Below, piece after piece: positions 9,278 through 18,401 of a DNA stretch of 64,000 bases. Positions within the stretch are counted from its first letter, which is position 1; each line of letters starts with the position of its first letter. The notes beneath the pieces are model-generated. The model worked only from the letters and a program-made list of their open reading frames with translations. It searched no databases and was not told the origin of the DNA. Source of the stretch: Ziziphus jujuba (lineage: Eukaryota; Streptophyta; Magnoliopsida; Rosales; Rhamnaceae); NCBI RefSeq assembly GCF_031755915.1, contig NC_083381.1, positions 1,500,501 to 1,564,500 on the forward strand. The letters are read 5' to 3'. The position numbers were made by a program, and so were the translations under genes.

Positions 9278-11855
9278 CTAGAAAAAGATTTCTATGTAAA
9301 AACATTACTAGTTGCTTCTTAAACATTTTAACAAGATTTAAATGATCCTCGAAAACGAATAATAATATAAGGACTTATACAAACCATTTTGATATAGTTA
9401 TAGAAATATCAACTTGAAAATCATTAACAAGGCAACAAGCCTGTCATATATTTGCAACAATTTCTACTGCAAGGCGCTGACAAGTTTAATTAACTCAACT
9501 CATGAAAGCAACTTGGCTTCCGACCTCTACAACGGTAATTTTTTTCATGTGGTTTTTATATCACATACCATCACCTTCAACTCTAGAGGAGATAATCAGT
9601 CCATGTCAAACCTACCCTAAATATGCTTTTTTTTTTTTGTATGAAATTAATAAGCCTATAGAAATAATAATAATAATAATAGAGCAGCGAAGGAGAGGGA
9701 CGACACTAATAGACTAAACAACAAAACTTTCCTGTTTACAAACCCAGTAAATCAAAGGATATCTCAAGCTTGGATAAAAAGGCCTAGACCTCAAACATTT
9801 TACACGCCTGTTTCCACATTTTTCTTTCAAAGGGGGAAAAAAAACACACACACACACACACACCCACCCACCCACCCACCCACCTAGCTATAGCTCCAGT
9901 AGCAAAAATCAGACTGTGGCATAAGAACTTCATAAGAAAACTTCATAAAAGCCTAAGAACCATAAGTAATAAATAAATCAAGGTCATTACATTTAAACTA
10001 AATATATTGCTAAAATCAAAATTATGCAATAATAAAAATTTATAATAAAAAAGTACTTTTTCCAAATAGAATTTCATGAAGTTCGCAAAAGTAATCACTT
10101 AAAAAAAGTTCATAAAAATATTCAAAAGTCTATATTAAATATACTCCAGTCATTGCGATAAGGATGGTCAACAAAGGCTTATAAAGACCCTATCAAAGGG
10201 TCACTACAAAAGGATATCGAATTTGAAGAGTATCGGTATCGGCAAGAGGGGAGCTATGAGTCACCTGGGCCGCCAACTTTTTGGTTGGTTGATTCTCAAA
10301 ACCATATAAAGAGAAATAAATTAACAAAGGAAATTACATATCATAGTGCTTCTCTGCCAAATTTCCATTAAATTTTCACACATATTATTTAAAACTCATC
10401 ATCATTGTTATTAAAGCATAGCCATCCCATAATTAATTAGCCTTTGCATTATCTTTTTTTCATCCCTCTCTCTATCAACTCTCTGGTCTAACATTGTTGT
10501 TAGTGGCCATTCTGGTTTTAGGTTAAGGTAGCCTTGCCATTAATTTGACAAACTTTTAAGGTATTAGAGAGTGGACCTAACTCTGCATATGAAGCCAATT
10601 AAATAGATACAAAACAAGACACTTAAGTATTAACCAAAAAAAAAAAAAAAAAGACACTTAGAACAGGAAATGACTAAGACAAACTACAAGGTTTCTCCAG
10701 CAATTTGTTCTAGTCAATTAACTACAATTCAATACCAAACAAGTGGCATTAGCCATCAACAAGCAAAAGTGGTCAATGGCCTCATGATTGACCCATGAAT
10801 AAATCCTCAATGATCACCATCTGTGTCTTCACCAGCTTAGCCACTGTTCTTTTAAACTCTGTATTGTAAGATGGAAGCGTGTTCTGTATCTTTTAGTGGT
10901 GAGACTATGCTAGAATTCTTCTATACCCTTTAACGGTGAGAATATGCTTGAATTCTTCTACATGGGACGTTCTGATAATGTACTACTTAAAAATTGGAGC
11001 TTTCATAAGAGTTATTAAATTCACTTCTTTAGTGGCTTGTTCATAAAGACTTTTTTGGTTGGCAGCTATTCTTATATTATTCTGCGACCCCCTATAGTCC
11101 TTTAGTTGTGACACTAGAGGCATTTTTAGTTGTGACACTTCAAAGATAATCAAAAGAAAGTAGGAACACAAATCTACAGAAGTATTGGCATTCAATCCTT
11201 AACCAAGGAAAAGATCAGGTGTTTTATCTGAACCACATCATCATAGAGTTGAAGTGATTTCCAATGCCCAGTGACTGACTGTTATTTACTCTGACAAAGG
11301 GGCTTATCCAATTTATCAGAGAGAACTAAGGTATGATTTCTCTGTTGCATGAATATATATTACTGGAGAAAAGAACAATCTACCACATTATAACTCTAGA
11401 AAGAATATCCTAAGCAATTAACGCCATACTTACCAGTTTTGGTCCTCAACATTGCTTTTCCATAGGAATTATAATTACGAGAAAGCTGGCATGTAAATGC
11501 TTAAATGTGGCGAGCCAATAATCAATGCATTCAAGGGAGAAAAGAACAGAAATTCTTCAAGAAAAGAAATCTCTCCAATGAAATGTGAAGCTATTGTAAT
11601 CATCTATGTCATTTAAGTCCTTAAGTTGCCTCAGGCCCACAACATGTCAACAACTATTAGTGCAGCTAGCAAAATAACAAATTTAGACTAGATTGAAACT
11701 AACGTACACTCCAAGCCTACTTATTTTCTATGGATAAATTGAAGTCAACTAATAACATAAAAAAAAAATGTCTAATCAATGAATGTTAAAAAAGAAAAAG
11801 AAAAATATGTTACAAATACATTGACAATCATATTTGTAGGTAGATAGCTGCATAC
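9278..11855. other. Region without a recognised gene
   Basis: Besides the compound microsatellite, a 40-bp tandem duplication is visible at about 10,888-10,966 (ggtgagaNtatgctNgaatt twice). Short minus-strand open stretches near 10,800-10,860, 11,440-11,470 and 11,560-11,640 have splice-like edges (for example a gtaagtatgg donor at about 11,432) but no recognisable protein. They may belong to the putative minus-strand transcript listed next. Confidence 0.35.
9844..9884. repeat. Compound microsatellite (AC)n then (CCCA)n
   Basis: A run of AC dinucleotides passes directly into five to six CCCA tetranucleotides. Confidence 0.95.
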
Positions 11856-12756
11856 CTCAACACCTCAACTTTAGATTACAGCTTTTGTTGGCTAATTTAT
11901 GTCCAAGTTCACTCCTCAACTCCAATACAGAATCAGCTTTCATAGCCTACTTATAGAAGGAAAAATCTAACATAAACAAATGTATAAATTTGACATGATT
12001 GTACATTAAGAATTCAGTCATCAATTCACTTCTACCTAATAGAATACCTCTATACGCTGGAGCAAATAAGTACAAGAACATATATAAAAATGACCCATGT
12101 TTGGAGAGAGAGAAGGATATATTGACTATACCAGGCAATCTCCAAATGCTCCAGCCACAAGAGCAATCTCATATGATTGGCTGAGAGAATCATTCCTGCT
12201 TCTAGGATAAGCCGGTTAATCCCTAACTAATTACATCCTCCAAATTCAAAAAAAGCAAATGCAAAAGCCTTATACACCCAAATAAAGAGAGAATTTTATA
12301 GCTTTACAGCTTTAAAAGATAAAATAAAATAAAATAAAAATTCAATAAACCGATAAAAACAAATTACCTGCTTGAATGAAGATGGATTCAAAGATCAAAC
12401 CCTCATCGAAACAAAATTCAAATCTTTTAGACCACTACCAGCTCTTTCCTTGAAATAATCAAAAACAACAGTAGCTCCACTCCTTCGGATGTCAATAACC
12501 CTCTCAACATTCTCACCAACTGAACAAGAACTCTCACTGCAATCTACTGCGGTCTGGTAGTGATTCGAAACCACCACTCTGCTGACCTTGGAAGAGATTT
12601 CCAGAACAAACCCAGATGGATCCACGAAGTCTAGAAGGTAAATATCGCTGATTACAGCCAGAGGGAGCTGATTGGAAGCGATGGGGTTGTAGATGGATGT
12701 TGGGGAAGAACATCAGCAGAAGACAAGCAGCAGAGAAGAAGAGGTGAGCAGCTAAA
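11856..12756 (-). other. Putative minus-strand spliced transcript, 5' part
   Basis: On the minus strand a first exon would run from near 12,756 to a donor at 12,368 (aagcag|gtaatt). A candidate internal exon lies at 11,856-11,946 (tag|GCTATG ... TTGAG|gtatgc), and a further open stretch lies at about 12,135-12,210. The longest open frame in the first part (12,395 to about 12,715) includes SGFVLEISSKVSRVVVSNHY and the stretch SGATVVFDYFKERAGSGL. I do not recognise it. The 11,856 exon ends in a TGA in its only long frame. This could be a non-coding RNA, a UTR-rich 5' end or a decayed gene. The TR-GAG element at 12,757 separates it from its upstream flank at 15,957. Confidence 0.25.
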
Positions 12757-13224
12757 TGTCACGTCCCGTCCAAAAGGAGCAAGATCCTTGAGGTTTAACC
12801 GGAAGACTCTACACTCTCCATGAAGGATCAAGAGAAGCCCGGAATATTCTAGAAGATTCAAGAGAAACCTAGACTAATGTAGATGAGAATCTCTCTAGAA
12901 TACTCCATGTAAATATCTTGTACATAACCCTAGAATAATCTAGATCCATGACTAGATAGGTGACATGTGTACATATCTAGAACTTTCCTACATGCCAAGC
13001 CCTCTATATAAAGGGGTTGGTCTCTCATTTGTAATATATCCAAGCATATCCAAGCACACCAAGAATTCTAGCAATAGAAGTATTCTCCACATTCTCTCAA
13101 ACTCTCCTACTTCCTACTCTCTCACTCTTAGCTTCCGCATTTTCATAGCTTGTGAGCAAGGCTTACTTAGCAAGGGAGGTGCTAAGTGCCGCACGGGAGT
13201 GTTGGAAAAGTTAGGCCCGTGACA
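12757..13224 (+). repeat. 5' LTR of the TR-GAG element (468 bp)
   Basis: The boundaries TGTCACG...CGTGACA form a short inverted repeat. Compared with the 3' LTR, it differs at 12,771 (C against G) and by 22 bp present here (ctactctctcactcttagct and two more bases) between two CTTC copies. It contains a TATA box at 13,004-13,013 and presumably drives the element's transcription. Confidence 0.95.
13004..13013 (+). promoter_or_regulatory. TATA box of the TR-GAG 5' LTR promoter
   Basis: The sequence 'ctatataaag' sits about 210 bp before the LTR end in an otherwise GC-balanced stretch. The same motif is in the 3' LTR at 15,764-15,773. A transcript starting about 30 bp downstream would begin inside the LTR, as retrotransposition requires. 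Inferred from motif and position. Confidence 0.7.
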
Positions 13225-13226
13225 GT

Positions 13227-13239
13227 TGGTATCAAAGCC
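13227..13239 (+). other. Primer-binding site (initiator tRNA-Met type)
   Basis: TGGTATCAAAGCC begins two bases after the 5' LTR. The plant initiator tRNA-Met 3' end is complementary to TGGTATCAGAGCC, so there is one mismatch. This fixes the LTR end and the orientation of the element. Confidence 0.9.
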
Positions 13240-13285
13240 AATTGCTGCTCAAGCATATCGTTGGTGTAACGTGGAAGTAGGCAAG

Positions 13286-15541
13286 ATGGCTAGCTCGGAT
13301 GTTACCATCAATGTGGAGGGAGCTACCGAGGTGCGAGGTCGTGAAGTGCAACGCAACCCCAATGCGGGGAAGCAGAGGCATAAGTCCAAGTCCAGGGATG
13401 TGATGACGGGTGTAGAGTTACGCTTGGAGGAGCATGCATCCCGAGTACAAGAACGGTTTGAGGCGCTGGAGAGTCGCCTAGATGGGCTAGAGTCGGAGGA
13501 CATTGCCATCAATCAAGCCGTGAGGGGGTTACTCAACGGACTAGACGATGCCTTAAGGAGGGAGCTCCGTACGACACGCGACCAATGCATGGGGGAGGTA
13601 GCAGACCTTCGTGCAATGTTGGAGAGGGAATTGGATGTCATCCGCACCCAAATGGAGGATATGCGGGGTGATTGGGCTCTTTGCAAGAGGGCGGTGGCGT
13701 CGGGGACAACCACCATCCGTGAAGGGCCACGTATCGATGTGCCAAAGCCCAAGTCCTACTCCGGGACAAGGAATGCGAGGGAGCTCGAGAATTTCCTTTG
13801 GGGCTTGGAGCAATACTTTGAAGCAATGGGCATTGTTGACGATGCTTCAAAGATAAGGACTGCCACTCTCTACCTTAGCGACACGGCAATGTTATGGTGG
13901 AGAAGGAGGCATAGCGATATCGAGCGAGGTACGTGCACTTTCCATACTTTTGATGATTTTAAAAAGGATCTCAAAAGGCAATTCTATCCGGAGAATGCCG
14001 AAGATGAGGCAAGGAGTCGCCTTCGACGACTCAAGCAAGTAGGCCATATCCGGGAATACATCAAGGAGTTCACCAACTTGGTGTTGGAGATCTCGGACCT
14101 ATCGGATAAAGACTCCCTTTTCTACTTCATGGATGGACTACAACCTTGGGCCAAGACGGAGTTGAAGAGGCGTGGAGTACAAGATTTGGCTAGTGCCATT
14201 GCGTATGCCGAAGGCTTTATCGACTACTCCAACCAAAGAGACTCTCCAAAGCCAAAGGAATGGAAGGACAACCATGGAAAAGGTGGGGGAGAACCTAGTA
14301 GGTCCAAAGAAGACGAAAGGGAAGAAAGTGCACATAAGCCAAAGAGCTCAAAATGGAAGCCGCCTAGAGAAGGTAAGGATGCTTCCAAACCTAAAAACTC
14401 TTGTTTCTTATGTGATGGACCGCATTGGGTTAGGGATTGTCCGAAGAGGAAGGCTTTGAATGCCATGACTGCCCAATACGAGGAGAAGCAAGAGGAAGGA
14501 ACTAGTATAGGTTCCTTACAATTGCTGAATGCTATCAAGGCTGCTCCTAAGGAGACAAAGAAGAGTGGCCTAATGTTCGTGGAGGCAAAACTCAATGGAG
14601 TGCCCACCAAGGCGTTGGTGGACACGGGTGCCTCACATAACTTCCTATCGGTGGAGGAGGCACAAAGGCTTGGGATTAAGGCAACACAAGGAAGGGGCTT
14701 CGTCAAGGCGGTAAATTCTGACGCGAAGCCGCTCCAAGGAGTTGCTCGAGGTGTGAAAACCACCATCGGCGATTGGGAGGGCCAATTGAATCTAACGGTG
14801 GTGTCCATGGATGACTACAAGGTTGTCCTTGGTATGGACTTCTTCAACCAAGTAAAGGCTTTCCCACTCCCATTTGCAAACAAGTTATGCATCATGGATG
14901 GGGGAACGACGTGCATGGTGCCTACGGAACAAGCTAGCAAGCGGGAGGCTAAAGTCTTGTCGGCACTACAGGTTGAGAAGGAGGAGCAACTCAACCTGAT
15001 TGCTGCCCAAAAGCCTAGTGAGGACGTCCCAAGCCATGCCAAGACACCTCCTAAGGTACAAGATGTGCCAAAGGAGTTGCACCAAGGGAGCTTGCGTGCA
15101 TTGGCTTCAAGTTGTGGAGACAACAAGAGGAAGCATGTGGAGGCTAAGGGCGGGGCCTTAGTCAAACCACTACCCCAACCGCACAAGATGCATGAGGGGG
15201 TGATAGGACCCTATGAGAGGTCACCTCCCATTGTAGGGAAAGGGGGCAAGGAAGCCCCAAATGAAGGTAAGTCAAGAAGGGCACCCATGGTAATAGCGAC
15301 TTCACCCGACAAAGATGTGGAAGCCACACCTGCGGATCGAGTCGTTCAACGTGAAGGCGTGCCTAACTACTTGGTGAAGGGGAAGGACCTGTCGGATGGT
15401 GAAGTAAGTGGGGAGCACGAAGATACACAACGGCAACTCAAAGATCACATTCGGCGGGCAAGGAAGAAGGCGCGACGAGGGCGTCGCGAGTTTAGGTGGG
15501 GGAGAGTGTCACGTCCCGTGCAAAAGGAGCAAGATCCTTGA
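13286..15541 (+). CDS. Gag-aspartic protease polyprotein of TR-GAG element
   Basis: A 751-residue intact frame. I start at ATG 13,286 (context gcaagATGG; MASSDVTIN) because the open frame further upstream has no ATG and overlaps the primer-binding site. Residues about 46-128 are Glu/Leu/Arg-rich and look coiled-coil. About 158-313 is the Retrotrans_gag capsid domain (NFLWGLEQYF, AMLWWRRRHSD, FKKDLKRQFYP, LKQVGHIREYIKEF). Next comes a basic linker, then a zinc knuckle CFLCDGPHWVRDC from residue 373 (CX2CX3HX4C). The pepsin-like retroviral protease has catalytic DTGAS at 446-450 and a VVLGMDF motif. The long C-terminal tail is charged and ends in a Lys/Arg-rich stretch. There is no polymerase domain. 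The last dozen codons, including the stop at 15,539-15,541, lie inside the 3' LTR. Gag packages RNA in the cytoplasm, and the protease would mature it. Confidence 0.93.
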   Translation: MASSDVTINVEGATEVRGREVQRNPNAGKQRHKSKSRDVMTGVELRLEEHASRVQERFEALESRLDGLESEDIAINQAVRGLLNGLDDALRRELRTTRDQCMGEVADLRAMLERELDVIRTQMEDMRGDWALCKRAVASGTTTIREGPRIDVPKPKSYSGTRNARELENFLWGLEQYFEAMGIVDDASKIRTATLYLSDTAMLWWRRRHSDIERGTCTFHTFDDFKKDLKRQFYPENAEDEARSRLRRLKQVGHIREYIKEFTNLVLEISDLSDKDSLFYFMDGLQPWAKTELKRRGVQDLASAIAYAEGFIDYSNQRDSPKPKEWKDNHGKGGGEPSRSKEDEREESAHKPKSSKWKPPREGKDASKPKNSCFLCDGPHWVRDCPKRKALNAMTAQYEEKQEEGTSIGSLQLLNAIKAAPKETKKSGLMFVEAKLNGVPTKALVDTGASHNFLSVEEAQRLGIKATQGRGFVKAVNSDAKPLQGVARGVKTTIGDWEGQLNLTVVSMDDYKVVLGMDFFNQVKAFPLPFANKLCIMDGGTTCMVPTEQASKREAKVLSALQVEKEEQLNLIAAQKPSEDVPSHAKTPPKVQDVPKELHQGSLRALASSCGDNKRKHVEAKGGALVKPLPQPHKMHEGVIGPYERSPPIVGKGGKEAPNEGKSRRAPMVIATSPDKDVEATPADRVVQREGVPNYLVKGKDLSDGEVSGEHEDTQRQLKDHIRRARKKARRGRREFRWGRVSRPVQKEQDP
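15498..15506 (+). other. Polypurine tract of the TR-GAG element
   Basis: GGGGGAGAG directly abuts the 3' LTR TG. It would prime plus-strand DNA synthesis. It lies inside the open reading frame. Confidence 0.85.
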
Positions 15542-15952
15542 GGTTTAACCGGAAGACTCTACACTCTCCATGAAGGATCAAGAGAAGCCCGGAATATTCT
15601 AGAAGATTCAAGAGAAACCTAGACTAATGTAGATGAGAATCTCTCTAGAATACTCCATGTAAATATCTTGTACATAACCCTAGAATAATCTAGATCCATG
15701 ACTAGATAGGTGACATGTGTACATATCTAGAACTTTCCTACATGCCAAGCCCTCTATATAAAGGGGTTGGTCTCTCATTTGTAATATATCCAAGCATATC
15801 CAAGCACACCAAGAATTCTAGCAATAGAAGTATTCTCCACATTCTCTCAAACTCTCCTACTTCCGCATTTTCATAGCTTGTGAGCAAGGCTTACTTAGCA
15901 AGGGAGGTGCTAAGTGCCGCACGGGAGTGTTGGAAAAGTTAGGCCCGTGACA
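15507..15952 (+). repeat. 3' LTR of the TR-GAG element (446 bp)
   Basis: Identical to the 5' LTR except for G at 15,521 and absence of the 22-bp segment. The first 35 bases also encode the C-terminus and stop of the polyprotein. Confidence 0.95.
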
Positions 15953-15956
15953 TAAA

Positions 15957-16250
15957 GCTGTAAAAGCTCTGTCTGAATGTGGAATGTGGTAGGTGAGATA
16001 TTGCTCAGTGAGAGGAAGAAATTGCACGTGTTTACAGCATAAGGCTGAAGTTGGAATAATGAAAAAAAGATGGGTAGATGAAAAAAGTTTTAAAGGGCAG
16101 GGATATTTTGTTTAAAATAAGGGTATAGGGCCAAATTCCCCCAAAAAAACATTCGGTCTTGTCTCGCTAACCAAAACAAAATAAGGTAGGCCCCTTATTA
16201 CAAACGGGCAATACGTGGCCCAGGCTCACAAATGGCAACTGGCTCCACTG
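15957..16250. other. Flank of the TR-GAG insertion; promoter-like sequence on the minus strand
   Basis: No coding sequence is evident. Read on the minus strand, a 'gggggaatttggccc' segment (about 16,127-16,142) is followed by pyrimidine-rich leader-like sequence. This is similar to the arrangement at 3,520-3,700 on the plus strand. Confidence 0.35.
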
Positions 16251-17300
16251 AAAGCCAACAAAACCGCCTTTGACTAGTAGCTAAAACACGGTCATTCATT
16301 TCAAAGCCAATTTACCACCTATGTATATAAGAGTTTTAAAATCATATTGTGTATGTATGTCAACTATTCTTTTTATTTAAGATTAAATAGTATATCATTA
16401 TTTCACTTTAGTTTCAATGCATTTAAAAAATTATTTTATATCTATATTTAGTTATATAGACACATATATCGTCATTTGTCTGTTTCGTCAGTTTTTTAAT
16501 AATTAATCTTGACATTTAAAGATAAAAAAGGAAAAATTGATAGTTTATAGTTAAATAATATTAAAAAAATATAATTTCGATTTTAATTGATAAAAATTGA
16601 TAGATTAAATTTTTTAATAATGTTTAAAAACTAAAAAAATAAATAAAACTTTTTAAAAAACTAGAATATAAATAAAATAATAACAAATTTGAATTGATAT
16701 TAATGAAAATTTTCCCTTTCATTTATTATGTTAAAAAAAAAAAAACAATTAGCATTTTTTTTGCTCACATGACAAAAGCAATTAACATATATCATCATTA
16801 TGCGTGAACTTTACCTAACGAGGTGTGACGTTTTTATATAAGGCAATTTGAAATCTTCTTTTCGGTGGACAAATAGAATAATACATGATTTGGATACGTG
16901 TAGGTATATATAGACGAAGTGAAGGGGAGATCAAATCTATTAAGAACATGATGATATTTTTTGTTTGAAGTATCATGGAAAGTAGCATACATATATATAT
17001 ATATATATGATATCATATATTATTTTAAATGATCAGAATCTTTGTTGCTTTTCATGTTTGGTCTTTTTTTTCTTTTTCTCGGACAAAACTTTTCTTGTCT
17101 GGTATAATGGACCTTATACATACATATGGTAGGCATGCATGTTCGCTCCAAAATTCTATGCGCATGCTGTTCATTTTCACTTTTTTTTTTACTTTTTTTT
17201 TTCGTTTATTTTTTATTATTATTTATTTTCTCCTCTAAAACGAGCACATTTTCTTTACTACAGACGAATTAGCATTTACCACGTTTTACAATTTCCGGCT
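16250..17300. repeat. Repeat block A, related to blocks B, C and the end of D2
   Basis: 16,268-16,340 (ctttgactagtagctaaaac, then acgg) matches 40,640-40,720. 16,559-16,790 matches 62,797-63,021 almost continuously (aaaattgatagatta; ccctttcatttattatg; ctcacatgacaaaagcaatt). 16,800-17,290 matches 43,030-43,480 and 48,010-49,150 (gtttggtcttttttt; acaaaacttttcttg; gacgaattagcat). Non-coding. Confidence 0.75.
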
Positions 17301-18401
17301 AAGAAACAATTGTAGTCACAATTGTACATCAATACTCAGGCGGGGATCCTCCGAATTTTAACGTCCACCTAATCAATAACAGGAAATGATTCTACTGTAT
17401 ACTTCTTATTTCTTAAAAATAAAAACATCAATACTCATATAAGACAAAGACAGTGGCGGATCGATAAATTTAGTTTAATAAGGACACCATTGTCTAATAA
17501 ATGATCCTTTTAAAAGCAATGCCAATGTAAATTGTTGCTTTAGTTTAATAATTATATATGAGAAATTTCGTTTATATGCTTTTTAAATTTTTAAATAGAA
17601 TCTATTTGCTATACTTTGGAATTAAATTGAAATGATTTGTTTTTTTTTTTTTTCCTCTCATATAAGAACCTTAAACTTCAGAGCAAAGATTGAAAAAAAA
17701 AAAAAATTAATAAAATAAAGGAATTAATCATATAGACACAATAATCACTAGAAAAGAAAGAAACATTTAGAATGAGTAATGATATAAATAATTTCACTTA
17801 TTTTCTATAGAAGAAGTAGCTTATAAGGAAAAACAAGCAATTTTCAAAGAAATACTTTATAAACATAAAGAGAAAGACAAATTTAGTTTGAGTAATGACA
17901 TAAATAATTTCACATATTTTCCATAGAAAAAAGTAGCTTATCATGAAAAAAAAAATTTATTCAAAGAAATACTACATCTTTTTTTTTTTTTTTAAATGGA
18001 TACTATAACACCGCACTACTACTGGCGTATCTCTCACTGTTTGCTGATATTATCTTCAATTTAGTTATCACACGTTCCAAGACACCACCCATCTTTGTTT
18101 CTCAAGAGGTCACCAATCGTTTAACTTCATAGTTCTTTCAAATCCTAAAGCCAACTGCTATAAAAAGGCATTGGTGTTACAAGAATGGCTATTATTATAT
18201 TTGAATCATCTCTTAATATATATTTAGATGAAGTGGAATTGGGAGCCAAGTAGCCTGTCATTACCTCGTGCTTGCCTACACTAGTCATTGTGATACTATT
18301 TAATTTTTTGAGAGGGAGCACTCCCTGTTATCTATAAGAGATTGTTTATCAAAAACATATATGAATTTATTCTTATAAAAGAAAAAAAAAATTGACAGAG
18401 G
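17300..18401. other. AT-rich stretch with one tandem duplication
   Basis: About 17,755-17,865 and 17,875-17,975 are two copies of a segment of roughly 110 bp (gagtaatgaNataaataatt; tagcttat; caaagaaatact). No gene was recognised. The stretch ends at the target duplication of the solo LTR. Confidence 0.6.

Larger units (their letters stand above)
12753..15956 (+). mobile_element. Young non-autonomous LTR retrotransposon with Gag-protease only (TR-GAG type)
   Basis: The element is 12,757-15,952 (3,196 bp) and carries two LTRs, a primer-binding site, one long reading frame and a polypurine tract. A 4-bp duplication TAAA flanks it (12,753-12,756 and 15,953-15,956). The LTRs start TGTCACG and end CGTGACA. 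The interior encodes Gag and a DTGAS aspartic protease only. Reverse transcriptase, RNase H and integrase are absent, and no room is left for them. Two near-identical LTRs (one substitution plus one 22-bp length difference) indicate a very recent insertion. Base composition is visibly more GC-rich than the surroundings. It needs polymerase and integrase from another element to move. Confidence 0.93.

Noticed and set aside
10140..10290. Less AT-rich minus-strand stretch that looked gene-like
   Set aside because: Short frame broken by stops and no recognisable protein.
12652..12861. Minus-strand open frame of 69 codons across the 5' LTR edge
   Set aside because: It runs through the LTR boundary at 12,757, so it cannot predate the very young insertion. 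No recognisable protein.
13226..13285. Upstream extension of the Gag frame
   Set aside because: It has no ATG, starts in the primer-binding site, and a well-placed ATG (13,286) follows.
14224..14808. 194-codon minus-strand open frame
   Set aside because: It is the antisense shadow of the Gag-protease frame, low in complexity and without its own motifs.
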